DNA from: Pseudomonadota bacterium
Lineage (GTDB): Bacteria; Pseudomonadota; Alphaproteobacteria; Rhizobiales; Hyphomicrobiaceae
Length of the DNA: 12,487 nucleotides
NCBI GenBank assembly: GCA_023428365.1
Contig: JAEYYQ010000350.1
Coordinates: 1-12,487 of the forward strand
Direction of reading: 5' to 3'
A model generated the notes under the pieces. That model was not told the DNA's origin and searched no databases. It saw only the letters and a program-made list of their open reading frames with translations. The position numbers and the translations under genes were made by a program. Shown one piece after another: positions 6,373-12,487 of this stretch; position 1 is the stretch's first letter; each line of letters opens with the position of its first letter.

Positions 6373-7415
6373 ACGCGACCGACATTGGACGGCGGCTGCG
6401 CGGCAGTATCGGCGTCCGTTCGGGTTCTGCTCAAGAACCGCTGGCGTAGATCCACGGTCTGTTCACGGCCAATGCTGGCACGGTGACGTTCGAGCCACTT
6501 CTGAGCTTCAAGCCGGCCCGCCCCGTGCAGATACTTCAACAGTCCTTTATCGGGCTTGATCTTGGTTTCAGCACTGAGGCTAGCGGTATACTTCCCCGCC
6601 TCGATCAAATGAAACCGATGCCGCTTCAGGCGCTCGATCGGCCCGGAAGTCCGCTGCAGCCAGCCGGACTTTACCTCTTTGGCGCCCACGATGACTTCGA
6701 CGTCGCGAAGCAGCGGCTGGTTGAACGTGATCGAATTGACGCGATCCGCAATTTCGCTGGCCCCGCGTGGCGTACCGGAATGCTTCAGCGGGTTGAGCAG
6801 AACGATCAGAGTATCCTCGACGGGGCTCTCATGCACCAATGTGAGCAGATCGGGATTGGCCGAAAATCCACCGTCCCAGAACGCACGATCTCCAATCACC
6901 ACGGCATGATGCAGTGTCGGCAGACAGGCCGAGGCCAGCACGGATTCAATCGTGATCTCAGAGCGACGAAACAGATGCGCGCGTCCGTTTGAGATGTCAG
7001 TCGCGGCGATCAACAGTTCAACGGGAGACGACTTGCGGATCAACTCGAAATCGATGTGCGCTTCCAGCAGCCGCCGCAGAGGATCGAAACCCAGCGGATT
7101 GAAGTCGTAGGGCGATAACAGTGACGTCGCGCGCGCCAACCCGATCAGAAATGGATTGAATCGCAACAGATCCGGCACGCCCGCCGTTTCGACCGCTTCC
7201 CACACGGCGCGCAGCTTTGCTTGCGCCTCGCTCGCGCCACCTGCCGCAAGGCCACACGCAAGCGCCGCCGCATTCACCGCACCCGCACTGGTAGCACTGA
7301 GCCAGCTGAAGCCGATCTCCTTATCTTCCAACAAGGCGTCGAGCACGCCCCATGTGAAAGCGCCATGCACACCGCCGCCCTGCAGCGCGAGATTGATCCG
7401 CCTGTTATTGCTCAC
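6366..7415 (-). CDS. Patatin-like phospholipase family protein
   Basis: This is a serine lipid acyl hydrolase with a Ser-Asp dyad, about 349 residues. From the GTG at 7415: oxyanion-hole loop GGGVHG at 13-18, nucleophile elbow ATSAG at 41-45 with Ser43, and DGG at 181-183 with the dyad Asp181. The first position of the GxSxG elbow is Ala rather than Gly. ATDISNGRAHLF (138-149) is typical of the family's second half. A basic C-terminal part (about 255-349) has no motif I recognise. AAGGAG at 7428-7423 is 7 nt from GTG 7415 but only 1 nt from the nearby ATG at 7421, which favours GTG; a longer frame reaches 7460. No signal peptide is seen, so it is probably cytoplasmic or membrane-associated. 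It lies 28 nt after the ATPase gene and may be co-transcribed. Lipid substrate unknown. Confidence 0.9.
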   Translation of the reverse strand: MSNNRRINLALQGGGVHGAFTWGVLDALLEDKEIGFSWLSATSAGAVNAAALACGLAAGGASEAQAKLRAVWEAVETAGVPDLLRFNPFLIGLARATSLLSPYDFNPLGFDPLRRLLEAHIDFELIRKSSPVELLIAATDISNGRAHLFRRSEITIESVLASACLPTLHHAVVIGDRAFWDGGFSANPDLLTLVHESPVEDTLIVLLNPLKHSGTPRGASEIADRVNSITFNQPLLRDVEVIVGAKEVKSGWLQRTSGPIERLKRHRFHLIEAGKYTASLSAETKIKPDKGLLKYLHGAGRLEAQKWLERHRASIGREQTVDLRQRFLSRTRTDADTAAQPPSNVGRVA

Positions 7416-7422
7416 CCGCATG

Positions 7423-7428
7423 CTCCTT
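7423..7428 (-). promoter_or_regulatory. Ribosome binding site deciding the patatin start
   Basis: AAGGAG on the minus strand lies 7 nt before GTG 7415, the optimal distance, and 1 nt before ATG 7421, too close to serve it. It falls inside the 28-nt gap after the ATPase stop, consistent with independent translation from a shared transcript. Confidence 0.6.
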
Positions 7429-7443
7429 GTGCCCGCCGCTGGA

Positions 7444-8229
7444 TCACGCCGGCGGAACATGCAGTTCGGAGGAGCTGATCACAAGGGGCATTCCGTCGAT
7501 GTGAACCAGCCGCGCCCTTATGCCATAGACGGAAGCGAGCAATTCCGAGGTCAGCACCGTAGCAGGTGTGCCATCCGCCAGAACGCGTCCCTGTTTCAGC
7601 ACGACGATCCGGTCACAGAAGCGCGCGGCGTGTGACAAATCATGCAACGCAATGACGACAGCCTTGTCCTCGCCAGTCATAGCGCGAAGCTTGTCGAACA
7701 GCGCCAACTGATGCGCGGGATCGAGCCCCGCCGTCGGCTCATCGGCCAGCAGGATTTCTGCCTCCTGCGCCAGCGCCCTCGCGAGCAACACGCGGGCAAG
7801 TTCACCACCCGACAACTCGGTGGCGGGTCGCTCTGCAAGGCCCACAAGATCCAAAGCTGCGATTGCGGACTGCACGGCTGTCTTATCGCGCGCGCCCAAT
7901 GCGCCAGGACGGCTGCCATAGGGAATTCGACCGAGTCCCACGATTGTGTCGACCGTCAGTGGCCAATGGACGGTGCGATCTTGCGGCAGATAGGCAATTG
8001 CGCGAGCGAGTTGGGCGCGTGGTAAACCAGCCAATGACCGGCCATCGACCCTTACCGATCCAGAATTCGGCGTGATCAGCCCCGCAAGCGAGCGCAGCAG
8101 AGTGGATTTGCCAGCGCCGTTCGGCCCGATCACCGCCACCATCTCACCCGCTGATACGGAGAGACTGACCCCGTCAAGTACAGGCCGAGTACCGAGCGTT
8201 ACGCTGACGCGATCCGCACCCAACCTCAT
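7444..8229 (-). CDS. ABC transporter ATP-binding protein, BtuD/HmuV/FecE type
   Basis: This is the cytoplasmic ATPase of a type II importer for B12, heme or ferric-siderophore complexes, 261 residues. Every motif is intact: Walker A GPNGAGKST (35-43), Q-loop Gln83 (AYLPQD), signature LSGGE (139-143), Walker B ILLADEP (159-165), D-loop GLD (168-170) and switch His196 (ALHDLSHA). Its ATG at 8229 overlaps the permease stop as ATGA, so the two are translationally coupled. The C-terminal 30 residues (RLVHIDGMPLVI region) match the short tail usual in this group. The closest family choice among BtuD, HmuV and FecE is not decidable from motifs; context with the permease and receptor points toward corrinoid uptake. 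Confidence 0.94.
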   Translation of the reverse strand: MRLGADRVSVTLGTRPVLDGVSLSVSAGEMVAVIGPNGAGKSTLLRSLAGLITPNSGSVRVDGRSLAGLPRAQLARAIAYLPQDRTVHWPLTVDTIVGLGRIPYGSRPGALGARDKTAVQSAIAALDLVGLAERPATELSGGELARVLLARALAQEAEILLADEPTAGLDPAHQLALFDKLRAMTGEDKAVVIALHDLSHAARFCDRIVVLKQGRVLADGTPATVLTSELLASVYGIRARLVHIDGMPLVISSSELHVPPA

Positions 8230-9221
8230 GGCAACAACCCCCGGCGCGATTTCACCACCAGCCAGAGGAAGAATGGCGCACCGATAATCGCCGTCGCGAC
8301 GCCAAGCCGAATATCGACCTGTGTCGGCAGCAGTCGGAGGATCACATCAGCGGCCAGCACCAACGCCGCGCCACCCAGCGCGCTCGCTGCCAGCAATCGC
8401 CCCGGCAAATGCCCGACGAACGGCCTCAACAGATGCGGCACGATGAGACCGACGAAACCAATCGCACCGGTGACGGACGTCGCAGCTCCAACCGACAGGG
8501 CCGTCCCCGCGATAATCAATATCCGCAAACGGATGAGGTCCGTGCCGAGATTGACTGCCGCTTCTTCCCCTAGCGTCAGTGCGTCGAGATCGCGCGCCGT
8601 CCAGCTCAGCACGCCGAGGCCAAGCAAAATGAATGGAGCCGCGAGCCACACATGCACCAAGCTGCGATCGCTCAGTGAACCCAACATCCAGAAGACGATT
8701 TCGACCGACGCGAACGGATTGGGCGACAGGTTCACCGCAAGTGCCGTCAAGGCACCCGCCACGCTGGAGACTGCCACACCGGCCAGAATGAGGGTAATCG
8801 GTCCGGTCTGCGCGCCCGCCAATCCCATGACGGCCAGGGCAGCAACAGCGCCGCCCGCGAGACCACCGAGCGGCAATGCCAGCGCGAACAGCCCGGCCAG
8901 GCCGCTGTGAATGGCGACGACAGCTCCGAATGCCGCGCCACCGGTGATGCCGATCAAACCCGGCTCAGCCAGCGGATTGCGTAGATATCCCTGGAGCGCG
9001 GCTCCCGACATCCCCAGCGCCGCGCCGACCAGCGCACCGAGCACAGCGCGCGGCACGCGAATTTCCCAGAGAATGACGTTGAGAGCTTCACCGCCGACAG
9101 CCAAACCAAACCCGTATGGACCCGTCAGCAGCGAGCCCAGAAACGCGACGGCCGCGCTAAGTCCGATCCAGAGCAACGCCCCCTGAATGCCGATCGAGTT
9201 ATGTGGGGTGTCTGGCTTCAC
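8226..9221 (-). CDS. ABC transporter permease, FecCD family, BtuC-like
   Basis: This is the membrane channel of the same importer, 331 residues with about ten predicted hydrophobic segments. Hallmarks are RVPRAVLGALVGAALGMSGA, then NPLAEPGLIG (BtuC of E. coli has NPLAEPGLLG here), and the coupling region GAIGFVGLIVPHLLRP. I chose GTG at 9221, overlapping the binding-protein stop as GTGA with AAAGGG 6 nt upstream; a frame extending to 9305 would add an unlikely Cys/Arg-rich leader that is a shadow of the previous gene. It is third in the receptor, binding protein, permease, ATPase run. The single permease gene would act as a homodimer, as in BtuC. The substrate is inferred as a corrinoid; ferric siderophore or heme remains possible. 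Confidence 0.93.
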   Translation of the reverse strand: MKPDTPHNSIGIQGALLWIGLSAAVAFLGSLLTGPYGFGLAVGGEALNVILWEIRVPRAVLGALVGAALGMSGAALQGYLRNPLAEPGLIGITGGAAFGAVVAIHSGLAGLFALALPLGGLAGGAVAALAVMGLAGAQTGPITLILAGVAVSSVAGALTALAVNLSPNPFASVEIVFWMLGSLSDRSLVHVWLAAPFILLGLGVLSWTARDLDALTLGEEAAVNLGTDLIRLRILIIAGTALSVGAATSVTGAIGFVGLIVPHLLRPFVGHLPGRLLAASALGGAALVLAADVILRLLPTQVDIRLGVATAIIGAPFFLWLVVKSRRGLLP

Positions 9222-10078
9222 GGCCGACCCTTTTGGGTGAGGTCCGTCCGCGCGCGCGCAAGAATGGCTACGGCATCGGCGAGGTAGGGAGTACCGCACA
9301 GCCATAGCGGCATCGGCAGATCGACATGCGGTCGCTTTGAGAGCACGTAAGCTAGCGCCGGATGCCGCAAGTTATCAGCCACCGGCGTGCGATAGGTGGT
9401 GGCGTGCTGACCGAGCGCGATCAGATCCGGCGGATTCGTCACGAGCGTTTCCAATGAGACGCGACCAGCCGCGCCTTCACCGAGCCGATCGCCGGCATTG
9501 CGGAATCCCGCAGCTTCCACGGCCGCAGCCGCCAGACTGCCTGATTGCGAGACGAGGCTGTTGGCCTGATAGACCGCGACTTCCGGGCGCTCCGTTCCCG
9601 TCGCAGTAGTCGCTGCGTTCGCGAGCCGCCGATCGAAATCAGCGATCATCTCTGCGCCGCGCTGCGGCTCGCCGACCGCGTCGGCAACGGCGCGAACCGT
9701 CGTGCGGACACCGTCGATATCGAACGCCATAGGGATCACTTCGACGCGACGTCCCAGCCGGCGCAGCAAATCAACAGTGGCAGGCGTCGTATAATCGCCC
9801 GCCAGCACCAGATCGGGGTCGAGCGCCAGAACTTCTTCCGCAGACCCGCGCACCAATCGAATGCCATCGATCCGGTCGATTATGGGCGACACATCGCGGT
9901 CGCCCGAGACCCAGCTCAACGCCTGGATGCGCTCTCGCGGCACCAGATCGAGCACGATCGGATCAAGACACAGGTTCAGAGAAACGATGCGGCGCGGCGG
10001 CTCAGCCGCGGCAGGCACGGCTGGTGCCAGCGCCGCGACCCAAGCCGCGACCAGCCCCACCAGCCATGCCTTGCGCAT
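9218..10078 (-). CDS. Periplasmic binding protein, BtuF/FecB-like (class III helical backbone)
   Basis: This protein captures the chelate after it crosses the outer membrane and delivers it to the permease. It has 286 residues. The signal peptide is MRKAWLVGLVAAWVAALAPA, then VPAAA, with cleavage near residue 25. The mature start RRIVSLNLCLD, the DPDLVLAGDYTT segment (the family's ALxPDLVL position), and the late LWLCGTPYLADAV are typical of COG0614 proteins paired with BtuC-type permeases. Two cysteines (in LCLD and WLCG) may pair. No lipobox is seen, so it is soluble. ATG at 10078 has GAGG 7 nt upstream, within the 9-nt gap after the receptor stop. Its stop overlaps the permease start by 4 nt. 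Ligand specificity is not readable. Confidence 0.9.
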   Translation of the reverse strand: MRKAWLVGLVAAWVAALAPAVPAAAEPPRRIVSLNLCLDPIVLDLVPRERIQALSWVSGDRDVSPIIDRIDGIRLVRGSAEEVLALDPDLVLAGDYTTPATVDLLRRLGRRVEVIPMAFDIDGVRTTVRAVADAVGEPQRGAEMIADFDRRLANAATTATGTERPEVAVYQANSLVSQSGSLAAAAVEAAGFRNAGDRLGEGAAGRVSLETLVTNPPDLIALGQHATTYRTPVADNLRHPALAYVLSKRPHVDLPMPLWLCGTPYLADAVAILARARTDLTQKGRP

Positions 10079-10087
10079 TCAGTTTCC

Positions 10088-12256
10088 TCACTTCATCGCC
10101 AAACCGGCACCCGGCCGGTCGGCGTCGAACGTCCAGCGCAGACCCGCATAAACGGCAGCGCCAGCGGTGTTGAAGCCGTAAACCTCTTCATATTTCTCGT
10201 CGAAGAGATTTTCGACGCGGCCATAGACCTCCAAACCGGGATTGATCTTATAGGATGCCGCAGCCGAAACGAGCCAGTAGTCGTCGAGCGTCACCCGGCC
10301 AACGGGGAAAAAGATCGGTGCACCAAGCACTTGGTTGTCGGATTCGCCGTTGTAAATCACGGCGAGATGCACGTTCCCGCGCCCGTCATGGAAGCCGTAG
10401 TTCAAGTCAGCGCGCGCCGCATGAGGCGGCCTCCGGAACTCGCGGTTGCCACTGCTATCTTCGGCATCGAGGTAGGTGTAGGACAGCCCCAAAGTCAGGT
10501 TCTGCATAAGTGCGAAGCGGCCGGAAATCTCGACGCCGTCCCGCGTCGACGTCCCAGGCAGGTTGACGGGGAACGTGCACCCGAATGGAGAGGTCGGGCA
10601 CGGCACGAACGTGCTGTCGCCGTCGATCTGGTTCTTCAACCGGGTTGAGAAGTAGGTGACATCGACGATCGCCCGCCCTTTCAGCATCGTGAATTCGACG
10701 CCCGCATCCCAACCCTTCGATTCTTCCGGCTTCAAATCGGGATTGGGAACGAAGAACGGCGTGAAGCCGTACTGCTCGAACATGGTCGGCAGCTTGACAC
10801 CCGTACCTGCACTGGCGTGCGGGCGGATACCCCACTCGCGGATGGGAACCGAGATTCCCGTGCGCCATGTGGTGAAGTCTTCGAATGAGCTGTTGTCATC
10901 ATGGCGAACGCCGGCTGACAGGAAGACGCGGTTGAAGATGTCGCCACGCCATTCCGCTGCGAATCCGGTCTGTTCACGCGACGCATCGACGAAGCCGGAC
11001 ATTGTCTCGTTCTCGATCGACTCCCGGCTGCGATCCACCAATCCGGTTATCGCGTGATTGAAGTTGGAGCCGGTATTGAACCGATACGTCGCCTGGTATG
11101 AAAACTTGTAGGCTTCATCCGTCGTGTAAACGGGAGACGGCGGACCGAATCCGAAACCAAAGTCCGCGATCATCACGTCGTCGCGATCCGTGATGTTGCC
11201 GGTCGCCTTGAACTGGTGTGTCAGGGCGCCGTCCAGCATGTCCCAGCGCAAATCCGCACCCATCAGCAATACGGTCGAGGAATAGCGCGAGAAGCTGTCG
11301 CTCGAAATGATCCAGCCGTCGCGGCTGTTGAGACCAGTCTCGTCGTCGCGATCGAGAGATTTGTCCGAACGCCGGATGTTCAGATCCAACCGGATATCCT
11401 CGGTCAGCATCGCACCGATCTTCGCAGAGATGTTGTTCAGGCGATAACCGTCCTTCTCACCCAGCGGCCCGTCCGGCGAAATGTTGTAGCCATCGCTGCG
11501 CTGGCCCTGGACGGTCAAAGCACCCCAAATTCTGTCGGTCCCGCCAGAAACGCTTGCGGCCCCTTCTTTCGTGTTGAACGAGCCGCCTTCGACCCGAACC
11601 GTCGCACGCATCGGCCCTTTTCGCGCTCTCGTAATCACGTTGACCACGCCGCCAACGGCATTTGATCCGTATAGAGCGCTTTGCGGGCCGCGGATCACCT
11701 CGATCCGCTCGATATCCTCCGTCATCAGATCGGAGAAGTCGAACGCACCATCGCTGCCAGCGTTGGCCTCAATGCCGTCGATCAGCACCAGCGTGTGGTT
11801 GGCCTCACCGCCGCGGATGCGAACTTGCGTCAGTCCCGCGGACGTTCCCGTCTGATTAACAGAGACACCCGGCAGGCTCCGCAGCGCATCGGCGGCATGA
11901 CGAATCTGCTGGCTTTCGAGTTGCTGCCGCGTGACGACAGTTACCGACGTTCCAAGCTGCTCCATCGGGATGCCTTCGCCGCCGTTTCCATCGGCCACGA
12001 AGTCGTCGACCGACTCTGGAGTTACGGTAGGCACTGCCGTTGCGCTCGTCGGCTGCGTCGGAGCGCGCCGGACACGCGGCGGCGGCGTTTCAAGCGTCGC
12101 GCCCTGCACGACGATGCCCGGCAGCTCCATCGGTACCGCAGGCGCCTGCGCAACGGCTGGCGACACGGCACATAGCCCAATCGGCAGGCTCAGATAAAGG
12201 CACGCAGTTTTGTGACGTAGAATCGAAAACCGGCTGATCGCCCGGTAAAATGGCAT
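10088..12256 (-). CDS. TonB-dependent outer-membrane receptor, BtuB-like
   Basis: This is a 722-residue gated beta-barrel. A signal peptide ends near SPAVAQA (32-38). A probable TonB box LPGIVVQGA (45-53) is followed by a Pro/Thr-rich linker of about 45 residues, then the plug at about 100-210 with VRIRGGEANHTLVLIDG, RIEVIRGPQSALYGSNAVGG and VVNVITR. This plug resembles BtuB (IRGTNASHVLVLIDG, IRGPRSAVYGSDAIGG). The barrel fills the rest; one loop holds a close Cys pair (PCPTSPFGC). The barrel's expected final strand (AAVYAGLRWTF) is followed by 12 further residues. ATG at 12256 has GGGGAG 5 nt upstream; a longer frame to 12313 adds a Cys-rich leader before the signal peptide and is unlikely. 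It is the first gene of the uptake operon. At 722 residues it is longer than E. coli BtuB, partly because of the linker. Confidence 0.92.
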   Translation of the reverse strand: MPFYRAISRFSILRHKTACLYLSLPIGLCAVSPAVAQAPAVPMELPGIVVQGATLETPPPRVRRAPTQPTSATAVPTVTPESVDDFVADGNGGEGIPMEQLGTSVTVVTRQQLESQQIRHAADALRSLPGVSVNQTGTSAGLTQVRIRGGEANHTLVLIDGIEANAGSDGAFDFSDLMTEDIERIEVIRGPQSALYGSNAVGGVVNVITRARKGPMRATVRVEGGSFNTKEGAASVSGGTDRIWGALTVQGQRSDGYNISPDGPLGEKDGYRLNNISAKIGAMLTEDIRLDLNIRRSDKSLDRDDETGLNSRDGWIISSDSFSRYSSTVLLMGADLRWDMLDGALTHQFKATGNITDRDDVMIADFGFGFGPPSPVYTTDEAYKFSYQATYRFNTGSNFNHAITGLVDRSRESIENETMSGFVDASREQTGFAAEWRGDIFNRVFLSAGVRHDDNSSFEDFTTWRTGISVPIREWGIRPHASAGTGVKLPTMFEQYGFTPFFVPNPDLKPEESKGWDAGVEFTMLKGRAIVDVTYFSTRLKNQIDGDSTFVPCPTSPFGCTFPVNLPGTSTRDGVEISGRFALMQNLTLGLSYTYLDAEDSSGNREFRRPPHAARADLNYGFHDGRGNVHLAVIYNGESDNQVLGAPIFFPVGRVTLDDYWLVSAAASYKINPGLEVYGRVENLFDEKYEEVYGFNTAGAAVYAGLRWTFDADRPGAGLAMK

Positions 12257-12487
12257 GGTTGCTCCCCACAACGACTGAGCGCGGGAAGCAACGCAGCAGC
12301 AACGGGCGAGCAAACAGAATCGAGAACACCAGCGCGCACAAACCCATCACAGCCAGAAGGCTGCGGGAGCGTGCTCAGCGATGTGATCCAGCCAGCAAAA
12401 TACCCATCCCTGACGTGTCCCCCCACGGTTTCACATCAGTCGCCGCTACGGCTTATCCGTTCCAGCGCGCGCCCCGCACGATGGATG
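12257..12487 (-). promoter_or_regulatory. Leader/promoter region of the TonB receptor operon, with a stem-loop
   Basis: This 231-nt stretch runs to the window edge. On the minus strand CTGATGTG (12439-12432) pairs with CACGTCAG (12417-12410), eight pairs with one U-G wobble, enclosing a 14-nt G-rich loop. A small CAGCC-TTCT-GGCTG stem lies at 12363-12350. I looked for the B12 box (AGCCNGGAGACCTGCC type) and the CCGCAACTG element of cobalamin riboswitches and did not find them. No Fur, Irr or RirA box is recognisable either. The promoter is not identified. Part of the leader may lie outside the window. Confidence 0.35.

Noticed and set aside
9545..10648. Plus-strand open frame (367 codons) opposite the binding protein and receptor
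   Set aside because: Covers two well-supported minus-strand genes and shows shadow composition.
12090..12426. Hydrophobic or Cys-rich minus-strand frames overlapping the receptor start (to 12350 and 12426)
   Set aside because: No start with a ribosome site that fits; they overlap the receptor signal peptide in other frames. Possible remnants cannot be shown.
12460..12487. CGCGCCCCGCACGATGG on the plus strand as part of a cobalamin riboswitch
   Set aside because: Only a loose resemblance to the CCCCCGCAAC box, on the wrong strand for the uptake operon, and other conserved elements are missing.

Overview
The window looks like chromosome of an alphaproteobacterium, most likely Hyphomicrobiales near Bradyrhizobium, Afipia or Rhodopseudomonas. 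This is inferred from moderately high GC, a DUF992 secreted protein, a CoxMSL-ordered molybdenum hydroxylase, and the style of the patatin and TonB/ABC genes. No search was run, so the taxon is tentative. Nearly every gene lies on the minus strand. I see no rRNA, tRNA, CRISPR array, insertion sequence, phage gene or attachment site.

Layout from high to low coordinates, in the direction of minus-strand transcription. (1) 12256 to 6366 is a tight five-gene run: a BtuB-like TonB-dependent outer-membrane receptor, a periplasmic class III binding protein, a BtuC/FecCD-type permease, a BtuD/HmuV-type ATPase, and a patatin-like lipase 28 nt further on. The receptor, binding protein, permease and ATPase would move a scarce metal chelate from outside the cell to the cytoplasm. 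Sequence motifs favour a corrinoid such as vitamin B12 over a siderophore, but no cobalamin riboswitch is recognisable in the 231 nt of leader available. (2) 5896-6353 on the plus strand is a small secreted DUF992 protein broken by a one-base frameshift. (3) 5722 to 2074 is a three-gene molybdenum hydroxylase operon (FAD, 2Fe-2S and molybdopterin subunits) with 4-nt overlaps and a TTG start on the first gene. (4) 1770 to 1 starts a peptide/opine-type ABC importer. Its binding-protein gene carries an in-frame stop near its middle, and the window ends inside the first permease gene.

The hydroxylase and the importer may together form a small catabolic locus (uptake of an organic nitrogen compound or heterocycle, then hydroxylation), but no substrate can be named from sequence. 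Two independent single-base lesions in otherwise intact reading frames within about 5 kb are the most notable observation. They mean either recent gene decay or base-level sequence error. I do not find a convincing undescribed system here. The patatin gene attached to the uptake operon is the least explained association.
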